47,852 bases of DNA from Oscillospiraceae bacterium (GTDB taxonomy: Bacteria > Bacillota > Clostridia > Oscillospirales > SIG627). The position numbers and the translations under genes are program-made. The notes under the pieces are model-generated. The model saw only the letters and a list, made by a program, of their open reading frames with translations, was not told the DNA's origin and searched no databases. Below, in pieces: positions 32,664 through 38,317 of this stretch; the first letter of the stretch is position 1, and each line of letters opens with the position of its first letter. Location: assembly GCA_015065325.1 (NCBI GenBank), contig SVQO01000018.1, forward strand, positions 1-47,852, in the 5' to 3' direction.

Positions 32664-34496
32664 ATGATGAAAAGATTAACCTCTATTTTCCTTTGTTTTG
32701 TCGTTTTGTTATCGCTTTTAACGTTTCCCGCGGATGCTGCAAAATATTCCGTTTCCGTTTCGGGCTCCAAAAACGTTGTGGTCGGTAACGAATACGTTTT
32801 AAAGATCACTCTTTCCGGAGATACGGCGTTTACCGGCTGGAGCATGGTGGTAAACTATGAACAGTCTGAATTGAAATACGTTTCCGGTGCCGACGGCGAA
32901 GGCGGCGGCGGTGCCGTTCAGCTGTTAAACGAAAGCGGCGGAGAGGGAATTACCTCCAAAACCTTTTCGATCCGCTTCAAGGCGAGAAGAATTACGAAAA
33001 ACGGAACGAAGATTTCTGTCAGTGACGTGTTCGTTACTCCCAAGACTGCAGATAACGAAATGCCTACGAAGGTATCCGTCAGCGGCAGTTCTTGCACACT
33101 GAATATCGTTGCGGCACCCGATCTTTCCGGGGAGAACCATCTGTCCGCGCTCTCTGTTTCCACGGGAGATCTAAATCCCGCCTTTACGACGGATACGACG
33201 AATTACAGTGTTTCCGTTCCTTACGAGACTACCTCCGTTGCCGTTTATGCAACTGCAAAGGATGGAAAAGCAAAGGTATCCGTGACCCCCTCCGATGCCC
33301 TCTTGGTTGGGGAGAATAAGGTCAGCGTCGTGGTTACCGCCGAGGACGGAAGCGAGCGCACCTATACCATTACCGTAACCCGCGAGGCATCCGAGCTTTC
33401 CGGCGTGACGGTAAATATGGACGATGCTGTTTACGACGTAGCCTACGATCCCTTGATGCTTGCCGTTCCCGTCGGTTACGTTGCCACCACCGCACTTTAC
33501 GAAGGCAAAAAGATCCTTGTGTTCGCCTCCCCCAAGGAAACCCTGCAGATCGCTTATTTGTCCAATGAAAACGAAGGTGCCTGGTATATTTATGATCCTG
33601 TCGAACAGACCTTTTCCGAATTTCGTCAGATCACCGGAGCCGCAAATTCCGTGGTGCTTTTGACGCCCGAAAAGGACGTACGGATCCCCGCCGGCTTTTT
33701 GCCCCACGAGATCACCGTTGGTGAAACGGTGTGGCAGGTCTATAAAGCCAATAATTCCGAAGCGGCAAAAATTTGGTTGGTTTATGGAATGAACGATCAA
33801 GGAGAATGCGGCTTTTACTATTACGATGAAAAGCTGGCGACCTTCTCCTCCTTTTTCAAGCCCTCCGAGGACACCTCCGTTCAAGAGAAGGCGCTGAAGG
33901 ACGTTGCCGCATTCAAGAGCCTTTACGAGGAAAGCCAAAAGAAGTCGGACCGCATGGAGATCCTCTTTTTGATTGCTGCCGTGATCGCGGCACTGCTTCT
34001 GACCGGATTGATCCTTGTGCTTGTACTGAAAAAGAAAAAAACTTCGACGGAGGATCATACGGAAGATGAAGAAAACTCCGAAGAAGCGGAATCGGTAGAG
34101 ACCGAAGCAACCGAGGAGACTGTGCCCGCGCCCGAAAAAGAAATTTCACCCAAAGATCTGTTCGTTCCCCACGTGCCTTTTCCCGAAGAAAACGGTCCCG
34201 TTTCCACAATCTCTGAACCGGCAAGCGATGCGCCGACGGTTGAAATCTCTGCTCCTCCCGTGGAGGAAGAGAAGCCTTCCGTCGAATTTGGAGCAACCGC
34301 CCGCGATCTGCCGAAACGAAGAAGAGCAAAAAGAACCCTGGACGGAATCGGTCGCGGCGAAAGCATTCCCGCAGAAACTGAGCCAAAAGCGGAAGAGCTT
34401 GCACCCACAACGGAGCCTGTAGCTGAGGAGTCTAAGGAGAAGGAAAAAACAAACAATCCTTTCTCCGGACCCGATATGCCCACGATCCTCAGATAA
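32664..34496 (+). CDS. Membrane-anchored cohesin-like scaffold protein
   Basis: A 610-residue protein. Signal peptide to about residue 25. Residues about 27-155 form a cohesin-type beta-sandwich (VVGNEYVLKITLSG, FTGWSMVVNYEQSELKYVS). Residues about 160-242 form a cadherin-like domain (HLSALSVSTGDLNPAFTTD, SERTYTITVTR). An extracellular domain without a recognised family follows (243-425). One transmembrane helix (431-453, MEILFLIAAVIAALLLTG) leads into KKKK and a 150-residue acidic, Pro/Glu-rich cytoplasmic tail. AGGAGATACCC precedes the ATG, 10 bp after the dockerin gene. The cohesin assignment rests on fold-like pattern and on the dockerin next door. Confidence 0.8.
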   Translation: MMKRLTSIFLCFVVLLSLLTFPADAAKYSVSVSGSKNVVVGNEYVLKITLSGDTAFTGWSMVVNYEQSELKYVSGADGEGGGGAVQLLNESGGEGITSKTFSIRFKARRITKNGTKISVSDVFVTPKTADNEMPTKVSVSGSSCTLNIVAAPDLSGENHLSALSVSTGDLNPAFTTDTTNYSVSVPYETTSVAVYATAKDGKAKVSVTPSDALLVGENKVSVVVTAEDGSERTYTITVTREASELSGVTVNMDDAVYDVAYDPLMLAVPVGYVATTALYEGKKILVFASPKETLQIAYLSNENEGAWYIYDPVEQTFSEFRQITGAANSVVLLTPEKDVRIPAGFLPHEITVGETVWQVYKANNSEAAKIWLVYGMNDQGECGFYYYDEKLATFSSFFKPSEDTSVQEKALKDVAAFKSLYEESQKKSDRMEILFLIAAVIAALLLTGLILVLVLKKKKTSTEDHTEDEENSEEAESVETEATEETVPAPEKEISPKDLFVPHVPFPEENGPVSTISEPASDAPTVEISAPPVEEEKPSVEFGATARDLPKRRRAKRTLDGIGRGESIPAETEPKAEELAPTTEPVAEESKEKEKTNNPFSGPDMPTILR

Positions 34497-34503
34497 ATCA
34501 TTT

Positions 34504-34544
34504 TTCACACAAAACCGACGGTTTTCCGTCGGTTTTTGTGTGAA
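34504..34544 (+). terminator. Terminator of the dockerin/cohesin operon
   Basis: An 18-bp stem (TTCACACAAAACCGACGG and its complement, one bulged T) closing a TTTT loop, 8 bp beyond the stop codon. Confidence 0.8.
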
Positions 34545-34598
34545 ATGTTCAAAAAATCAGAAAAACGAAAAAAAGATCAAAAAAAATGAAAAAAGCAC

Positions 34599-34627
34599 TT
34601 GACAATCCCGATAAATGGTGGTATTAT
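34599..34627 (+). promoter_or_regulatory. Promoter of the five-gene tRNA cluster
   Basis: Perfect TTGACA (34599-34604) and TATTAT (34622-34627), 17 bp apart, ending 25 bp before tRNA-Phe. The GC-rich stretch just downstream of the -10 would fit growth-rate control, but this is not proven. Confidence 0.82.
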
Positions 34628-34652
34628 AACAGGGTCGCAGCGAGAGGGATTT

Positions 34653-34728
34653 GCCTCTGTAGCTCAGTTGGTAGAGCAGGGGACTGAAAATCCCCGTGTC
34701 GTTGGTTCGATTCCGACCGGAGGCACCA
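34653..34728 (+). tRNA. tRNA-Phe (GAA)
   Basis: 76 nt including encoded CCA. Acceptor GCCTCTG pairs with CGGAGGC, the D-arm has AGCTCAGTTGGTAGAGC, the anticodon GAA is at 34686-34688, and the T-loop is GTTCGATTC. First gene of the Phe-Gly-Val-Asp-Thr cluster. Confidence 0.97.
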
Positions 34729-34746
34729 CTTACTGCGGAAAAGAAT

Positions 34747-34822
34747 GCGGATTTAGCTCATTTGGTAGAGCGCGACCTTGCCAAGGTCGAGGTGGCGGGT
34801 TCGAGCCCCGTAATCCGCTCCA
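34747..34822 (+). tRNA. tRNA-Gly (GCC)
   Basis: 76 nt including encoded CCA. Acceptor GCGGATT pairs with AATCCGC; the anticodon loop CTTGCCAAG gives GCC; the T-arm is GCGGGTTCGAGCCCCGT. The discriminator is U. Confidence 0.97.
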
Positions 34823-34825
34823 CAT

Positions 34826-34901
34826 GGAAGCTTAGCTCAGCTGGGAGAGCATCTGCCTTACAAGCAGAGGGTCATAGGTTCGAGCCCTATAGTTTCCACC
34901 A
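34826..34901 (+). tRNA. tRNA-Val (TAC)
   Basis: 76 nt including encoded CCA. Acceptor GGAAGCT pairs with AGTTTCC (one G-U pair). Anticodon TAC is at 34859-34861, inside the loop CTTACAA. It is one of three tRNA-Val isoacceptors in the window. Confidence 0.97.
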
Positions 34902-34905
34902 TGTT

Positions 34906-34929
34906 GCTCGGAACGGTTTCGTTCCGAGC
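34906..34929 (+). other. Intergenic hairpin between tRNA-Val and tRNA-Asp
   Basis: A 9-bp perfect stem (GCTCGGAAC/GTTCCGAGC) with a 6-nt loop and no T tract behind it. It is more likely a processing or spacing structure in the polycistronic tRNA precursor than a terminator. Confidence 0.6.
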
Positions 34930-34939
34930 ATCTTAAAAC

Positions 34940-35016
34940 GGCCTGGTAGTTCAGTTGGTTAGAACGCTAGCCTGTCACGCTAGAGGTCAGGGGTTCGAGC
35001 CCCCTTCAGGTCGCCA
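34940..35016 (+). tRNA. tRNA-Asp (GTC)
   Basis: 77 nt including encoded CCA, with GGTT in the D-loop. Acceptor GGCCTGG pairs with TCAGGTC; the anticodon loop CTGTCAC gives GTC; the discriminator is G as usual for tRNA-Asp. Confidence 0.97.
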
Positions 35017-35021
35017 CCCTT

Positions 35022-35097
<76 letters not shown>

Positions 35098-35134
35098 AAA
35101 ATAAAAGCAGGTCAATCGACCTGCTTTTATTTTT
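35098..35134 (+). terminator. Terminator of the tRNA cluster
   Basis: A 17-bp inverted repeat (AAAAATAAAAGCAGGTC and its complement; it begins at the last A of CCA) around an AATC loop, ending in five T. It overlaps nothing and abuts the palindrome array. Confidence 0.9.
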
Positions 35135-35138
35135 GGAA

Positions 35139-35301
35139 ATGAAGCGCACCTGCGGTGCATGAAAAATGAAGTCGCCTACGGCTATGAAGCACGCCTGACG
35201 GCGCATTGAAAGTTCGTGTGCGCTTTGCTTCATAGCGGCGAAGCCGCTGCTTCATGCAAGGCGGAGCCTTGTGCTTCATATTTGCGAAGCAAATGCTTCA
35301 T
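35139..35301 (+). repeat. Palindrome array 1 (TGCTTCAT-type spacers)
   Basis: Seven short units. On the left half, ATGAAGC-type spacers precede hairpins with TNC or TNNC loops (GCACC-TGC-GGTGC, GCC-TAC-GGC, GCC-TGAC-GGC). On the right half, hairpins with GNA loops precede GCTTCAT-type spacers (AGCGGC-GAA-GCCGCT, AAGGC-GGA-GCCTT, ATTTGC-GAA-GCAAAT). Stem sequences differ from unit to unit while arms stay complementary. The two halves are inverted, so spacers of one half can pair with those of the other. The array starts 4 bp after the tRNA cluster terminator and ends 15 bp before the ATG of the four-helix-bundle gene, whose RBS follows directly. Confidence 0.85.
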
Positions 35302-35316
35302 TCAAAAGGAGAAAAT

Positions 35317-35670
35317 ATGAAAAGCGATAAACTATCCCTTCAATCCAAAGAATTTGCTGTCACCATTATTCGACTTGTGCGTGATCTGAAAGAGAAGAAA
35401 GAATCCATTATTTCGAATCAAATCGGCAGAAGCGGTACCAGCATCGGCGCAAACATCCGTGAAGCACAGTACGCTCACGGAAAGGCAGACTTTATTTCCA
35501 AATTGCAGATTGCTCTCAAAGAAGCAAACGAAACGGGCTATTGGCTAGAGCTTCTTGTAGAAACAGGCTACATTTCGGAAGAAGAGTTTAAGACGCTCGA
35601 TCAAAAATGCACCGCACTCCGTGCTATGCTCATTGCCTCCGTCAACACCACAAAACAAAATATGCAATAA
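35317..35670 (+). CDS. Four-helix-bundle protein (23S rRNA intervening-sequence protein family)
   Basis: A 117-residue, mostly helical protein. The family core IGRSGTSIGANIREAQYAHGKADF and then LQIALKEANETGYWLELLVE identifies the IVP/S23 four-helix-bundle family (TIGR02436 type), which is related in fold to the Avd accessory protein of diversity-generating retroelements. Members were first noticed inside 23S rRNA intervening sequences, but many, like this one, are free-standing and of unknown function. The ATG at 35317 follows AAAAGGAG; an earlier in-frame start lies inside the palindrome array and was rejected. The direct join to array 1 is the main contextual clue: the two may form one element (inference). 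Confidence 0.9.
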   Translation: MKSDKLSLQSKEFAVTIIRLVRDLKEKKESIISNQIGRSGTSIGANIREAQYAHGKADFISKLQIALKEANETGYWLELLVETGYISEEEFKTLDQKCTALRAMLIASVNTTKQNMQ

Positions 35671-35701
35671 AAATAAGCCGTGAATATCACGGCTTATTTT
35701 T
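35669..35701. terminator. Bidirectional terminator between the four-helix-bundle and XRE genes
   Basis: A 15-bp perfect inverted repeat (AAAAATAAGCCGTGA and its complement) with a 3-nt loop, overlapping the ends of both convergent genes. Confidence 0.9.
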
Positions 35702-35906
35702 GTATTTTTGGGTTATCGGTGCGGCAAAGGATATAGTCAATACTAACGTCATAAAAATCTGCAAGTCTGATCAAAGTTTCGGTAGGGGGAACACGCTCAC
35801 CGTTTTCAAATTTTGAAAGCAAAGCCTGCTCAATGCCGGTTTTCATTTGTACGGCAATTTGGGTGTAACCTTTGCTTTTTCTTAAAAGCCTTAAGTTATT
35901 CTTCAC
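35694..35906 (-). CDS. XRE-family transcriptional regulator (70 residues)
   Basis: A single HTH_3 domain protein: LRLLRKSKGYTQIAVQMKTG, then LLSKFENGERVPPTETLIRLADFYDVSIDYILCR. It has no other domain and so probably acts as a dimeric repressor. The start is GTG at 35906 behind GGAGGTG. Directly upstream, between it and the divergent zinc-ribbon operon, lie TGAC-N5-GTCA dyads (35921-35966) that are the obvious operator. The arrangement is that of a phage-type or toxin-antitoxin-type divergent switch controlling the two downstream membrane proteins (inference). Confidence 0.9.
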   Translation of the reverse strand: MKNNLRLLRKSKGYTQIAVQMKTGIEQALLSKFENGERVPPTETLIRLADFYDVSIDYILCRTDNPKIQK

Positions 35907-35920
35907 TCTAACACCTCCAA

Positions 35921-35972
35921 TGACATTATGTCATAATTTTTTATTGACATTTATGACAATACGTCATATAAT
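35921..35972 (+). promoter_or_regulatory. Promoter and operator of the zinc-ribbon operon / XRE gene
   Basis: The plus-strand promoter has perfect TTGACA (35944-35949) and perfect TATAAT (35967-35972) with a 17-bp spacer. The dyad TGAC-AATAC-GTCA (35954-35966) fills that spacer. A second, more perfect dyad TGAC-ATTAT-GTCA (35921-35933) lies 14 bp upstream of the XRE start codon. A third half-site TGACA (35945-35949) coincides with the -35. The centres of the two dyads are 33 bp apart, about three helical turns, so two dimers could bind the same face and repress both directions. Confidence 0.8.
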
Positions 35973-36015
35973 GTAGTTAGTCGTTTTTCGACAAATTATT
36001 TAAGGAGGTTTCACT

Positions 36016-36606
36016 ATGAAATTTTGCGAAAAATGTGGAAAAGAAATTATGGATGAGGCTGTTGTATGTCCAGGGTGCGGTTGCAAGACCGAGATGGAGG
36101 TAGAGGTTGGAATTGATGTAAAAAATGAAGAAAAAGTTAAAAAAAAGGTTAGAGGAAAGAAACTGTTTTTGATTATTGGAGCTTCCGCTATGGCGCTGGT
36201 TCTTATTGCTTGTGCTGTGATCGGTGTCCTTTTTTCTCCGCGAGATCTGTTTTTTTCGGATATTGAGAGAACGGGTATGGTTGGCGCTATCATTAAGTAC
36301 GGATGTCCTTCCGATATATCAACTGATGATGAGACTGGAGCAAAAGTTTTAAGATATCCGGACAATGAAAGCTTAAAACTCATGGGCTTTACTCCATATG
36401 GATTTGCTGTTTATCCAGAGGAAGGAAAGGTTGTATTCTTTTTTTCTTCTGATGATGGAGAACAAATATATCGATCGATTTTAGCCCACTGTGAGTTTGA
36501 GAAAAATATATTGGATTGCTTCCATGAATTTAGCTATGGCAATGATTTGAAAATTACTACTAATGCTTATGATGGCAGTTATGTTAGCATTGAAATATTA
36601 GATTAG
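36016..36606 (+). CDS. Zinc-ribbon membrane protein
   Basis: A 196-residue protein. The N-terminal zinc ribbon is MKFCEKCGKEIMDEAVVCPG followed by CGC (two CxxC pairs), then a basic stretch (KVKKKVRGKK), one transmembrane helix at about 55-75 (LFLIIGASAMALVLIACAVI) and an extracytoplasmic domain of about 120 residues without a recognised family. The RBS TAAGGAGGT is strong. First gene under the XRE-controlled promoter; a second zinc-ribbon protein follows 16 bp downstream. Base composition is more A/T-rich than the housekeeping genes. Function unknown. Confidence 0.85.
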   Translation: MKFCEKCGKEIMDEAVVCPGCGCKTEMEVEVGIDVKNEEKVKKKVRGKKLFLIIGASAMALVLIACAVIGVLFSPRDLFFSDIERTGMVGAIIKYGCPSDISTDDETGAKVLRYPDNESLKLMGFTPYGFAVYPEEGKVVFFFSSDDGEQIYRSILAHCEFEKNILDCFHEFSYGNDLKITTNAYDGSYVSIEILD

Positions 36607-36622
36607 GAGAAAGGAACACCGG

Positions 36623-37102
36623 ATGAAATATTGCACGCATTGCGGAAAAGAACTGTTTGACGAAGCGGTTTTGTGTCCCGGTTGCGGTTGTGCGGTGGAC
36701 GGACAGAACAAACATATATTCAATAATCCGTCGGGTGATGGTACTGCATTACTCAACACATTGTCTCAAAGGCTGAATACAAACGGAATAATCTGGCTTG
36801 TTATTGGAATATTGCAGATTTTAGGCGGTATTTTTATAAATTGGTTTTTGCTGATTGTCGGTGTTTTGAACGTTGTTTCGTCAGTTCAGGATATGAAGTA
36901 CAGTAAAACTCTATTAGAAAATTCCACAGGAATTGTAGCAAAGTTTGAGCCATTGACCGGACCGATAATTACGTTGGTTTATAATCTTGTTATTGGCGGT
37001 GTAATAGGTGTAGTAGGTTCAATATATTATTTCTTTGCGATTAGAAATTATGTTATGGAAAACAAGCAGTTTTTTGCAAGTTTAGATGCGGAAAATAGTT
37101 AA
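36623..37102 (+). CDS. Zinc-ribbon membrane protein, second copy type
   Basis: A 159-residue protein. The zinc ribbon MKYCTHCGKELFDEAVLCPG is very similar to that of the preceding gene, but the rest differs: after a short linker there are two or three hydrophobic segments (IIWLVIGILQILGGIFIN, FLLIVGVLNVVSS, NLVIGGVIGVVGSIYYFFAI), so most of the protein is in the membrane. AGGAGAAAGGA precedes the ATG. It ends the XRE-controlled pair. Function unknown; zinc-ribbon/membrane proteins of this type are frequent in Clostridia. Confidence 0.85.
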   Translation: MKYCTHCGKELFDEAVLCPGCGCAVDGQNKHIFNNPSGDGTALLNTLSQRLNTNGIIWLVIGILQILGGIFINWFLLIVGVLNVVSSVQDMKYSKTLLENSTGIVAKFEPLTGPIITLVYNLVIGGVIGVVGSIYYFFAIRNYVMENKQFFASLDAENS

Positions 37103-37108
37103 ACTATC

Positions 37109-37149
37109 AGTTTTCAGGCACTTTTCATTCGTGTCATTAAGTTCAAACT
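37109..37149 (+). repeat. 3' element, copy 1 (direct repeat with 37826-37867)
   Basis: About 41 bp almost identical to 37826-37867, starting AGTTTTCAGGCACTTTTCAT. It can fold as GGCAC...GTGTC (one G-U). It lies 6 bp after the stop codon of the zinc-ribbon gene and directly before a terminator. Confidence 0.8.
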
Positions 37150-37152
37150 ATC

Positions 37153-37188
37153 CAAAAAACTCTCGTTCTTTTGAACGAGAGTTTTTTT
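37153..37188 (+). terminator. Terminator of the zinc-ribbon operon
   Basis: A stem of at least 10 bp (ACTCTCGTTC/GAACGAGAGT, extended by A/T pairs) with a TTTT loop and seven T. Palindrome array 2 begins 3 bp later. Confidence 0.88.
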
Positions 37189-37190
37189 AT

Positions 37191-37353
37191 CCATTGCGAA
37201 AGCAATGGCATATCACCACGCAGTATGCGTGTATATCATCAACACGGCAATGCCGTGTTGTATCTCATCACACCGCAGGTGTGCATCAAACAATCTTTCG
37301 CAATGATGATATGCAATTCCTGCGGAATTGATGATATACAATGCTTCGCATTG
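37191..37353 (+). repeat. Palindrome array 2 (TATATCATCA-type spacers)
   Basis: Seven units. Left half: CCATTGC-GAAA-GCAATGG, CACGCA-GTA-TGCGTG, CACGGC-AAT-GCCGTG, CACACC-GCA-GGTGTG, each followed by a TATATCATCA-like spacer. Right half, inverted: an imperfect CAATC-TTTC-GCAATG, CAATTCC-TGC-GGAATTG, CAATGC-TTC-GCATTG, joined by TGATGATATA-like spacers. The first unit is identical to the first unit of array 4. The last unit supplies the first three bases of the -35 box of the downstream DUF4375 gene. Confidence 0.88.
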
Positions 37354-37379
37354 ATTTATCGTCGCTTTTATGCTATACT
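37351..37379 (+). promoter_or_regulatory. Promoter of the DUF4375 gene, partly inside palindrome array 2
   Basis: TTGATT (37351-37356) and TATACT (37374-37379), 17 bp apart with TGC before the -10. The TTG of the -35 is the last three bases of the final palindrome of array 2, so extrusion or protein binding there would compete with RNA polymerase. Confidence 0.75.
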
Positions 37380-37399
37380 AAACCCAAGGAGTTGATTTT

Positions 37400-37804
37400 A
37401 TGGGTTTGTTTGATATATTTAAGAAAAAGAAAGTTGAATTGACGGAAGCACAACTTAAATGGAATAAGATGTGGGAATTGTGGACAGAAGAAAAAACAAA
37501 ATCACCTTACAATGAACTAATGACCTACCAAAGTGAAGTCAATAACGGTGGGCATAGTCAGTATTTTTGCAACGTTGATAATGTAAGTGATTTGAAAAAA
37601 GAAATGTCTGCTTTGGAAGAAATTCTTACACCGCTTTTAAGAGAGAATCTTCAAAAAGCATATGAGGCACATTTGATATTAGAAGAAAAAGAAGATGAAG
37701 AAAAAGCAGAAGAAATTTTAGAACAATGCGATGATGTTTTTTATGAAAACGAAGAACAAATAAATCACATATTACAAGAATATGCTAATACATTAGAAAT
37801 CTGA
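37400..37804 (+). CDS. DUF4375 / DMP19-like acidic protein
   Basis: A 134-residue cytoplasmic protein. The N terminus (MGLFDIFKKKK) is followed by a domain containing YQSEVNNGGHSQYFCNV, the NGG.xQYF signature of DUF4375/DMP19-like proteins, and a very acidic C-terminal half (EEKEDEEKAEEILEQCDD). DMP19 of Neisseria is a DNA mimic that binds an HTH regulator; the acidity here is consistent with a DNA-mimic or immunity role, but this is inference. AAGGAG lies upstream of the ATG at 37400. Monocistronic, ending before a second copy of the 3' element and a bidirectional terminator. Confidence 0.75.
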   Translation: MGLFDIFKKKKVELTEAQLKWNKMWELWTEEKTKSPYNELMTYQSEVNNGGHSQYFCNVDNVSDLKKEMSALEEILTPLLRENLQKAYEAHLILEEKEDEEKAEEILEQCDDVFYENEEQINHILQEYANTLEI

Positions 37805-37822
37805 TTGTTATCGGATGAAAAT

Positions 37823-38086
37823 CTAAGTTTTCAGGCACTTTTCATTCGTGCCACTAAGTTCAAAACTCCCAAAAAGAAAGACACGATTCTTATCGTGTCT
37901 TTCTTTTTGTGTTTGTGCCCACGGGACCTTGCGGACCGGGGGACACTCGGGGCAAGGATTGCAGGAGCATTCGTTCGCACAATTCTCCGCACAACTACAC
38001 CCGAAAGTTTGTATATCGTCGGTGCAAACCTTGCAGCGGTTATCTTTTTTATGATCGTTATTGCTGCAATTCCATTTTCTCATCAT
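37823..38086 (-). CDS. Cysteine-rich small protein, possibly frameshifted near its end
   Basis: Starts at the ATG at 38086 behind a perfect AAGGAGGTGA. The first 50 residues contain about ten cysteines in clusters (CKVCTDD, CSCAENCANECSCNPCPEC). As read, the frame continues through the bidirectional terminator and into the 3' element to TAG at 37823, which is unlikely for a real C terminus. In the neighbouring frame a one-base change in the CCCCC run at the codons for PECPP would give PGPQGPVGTNTKRKTR and a stop inside the terminator loop, with collagen-like G-x-y triplets. I therefore suspect a homopolymer indel. Function unknown; metal binding is plausible. Confidence 0.55.
   Translation of the reverse strand: MMRKWNCSNNDHKKDNRCKVCTDDIQTFGCSCAENCANECSCNPCPECPPVRKVPWAQTQKERHDKNRVFLFGSFELSGTNEKCLKT
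37826..37867 (+). repeat. 3' element, copy 2 (direct repeat with 37109-37149)
   Basis: About 42 bp matching copy 1 at all but a few positions. It can fold as a perfect GGCAC/GTGCC stem; where copy 1 differs the stem is kept as a wobble pair. As in copy 1, it follows a stop codon by a few bases and precedes a terminator. Confidence 0.8.
37871..37908. terminator. Bidirectional terminator between the DUF4375 and Cys-rich genes
   Basis: A 17-bp perfect inverted repeat (AAAAAGAAAGACACGAT and its complement) with a 4-nt loop. Confidence 0.9.
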
Positions 38087-38269
38087 ATTCACCTCCTTAA
38101 AAGTTGTTTATTATATAATGTGTTACCTTGTATTTTTCGTTGATTACAGGAGGCTCATTGTTTTTTTGCTTTTTATAGGAGATGAGAAATATACAAGAAA
38201 AATGTGCATACAAAAGCTGATTCGAACTCACGATGCTTTTTGAATATATATTTTTTTCAGAAATAGTGT

Positions 38270-38297
38270 TTGTATTTTGAGAGTTTTTTGCTATAAT
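38270..38297 (+). promoter_or_regulatory. Promoter of the 38318 gene
   Basis: TTGTAT (38270-38275) and perfect TATAAT (38292-38297) with a 16-bp spacer and TGC before the -10, 20 bp upstream of the ATG. The stretch 38087-38269 otherwise holds only the RBS and a TATAAT-like box of the divergent Cys-rich gene and A/T-rich sequence. Confidence 0.7.
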
Positions 38298-38317
38298 GGA
38301 TTCGAGGTGGTGAGAAT

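Noticed and set aside
30593-34496. Dockerin and cohesin-like domains as evidence for a cellulosome
   Set aside because: Only one dockerin and one cohesin-like domain, no cellulase or scaffoldin with multiple cohesins, and the catalytic domain targets peptidoglycan.
35139-35301. Palindrome arrays considered as integron attC sites
   Set aside because: No integrase gene, no R'/R'' core sites, and no promoterless cassette genes between units.
37191-37353. Palindrome arrays considered as CRISPR arrays
   Set aside because: The constant part is only about 10 bp, the variable parts are self-complementary rather than unique spacers, orientation flips in the middle and no cas genes are present.
38219-38236. 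A tRNA T-arm-like string (GATTCGAACTC), with a similar one at 46558
   Set aside because: Only about 10-11 bases are shared, with no acceptor or anticodon arms; too short to call a tRNA fragment or attachment site.
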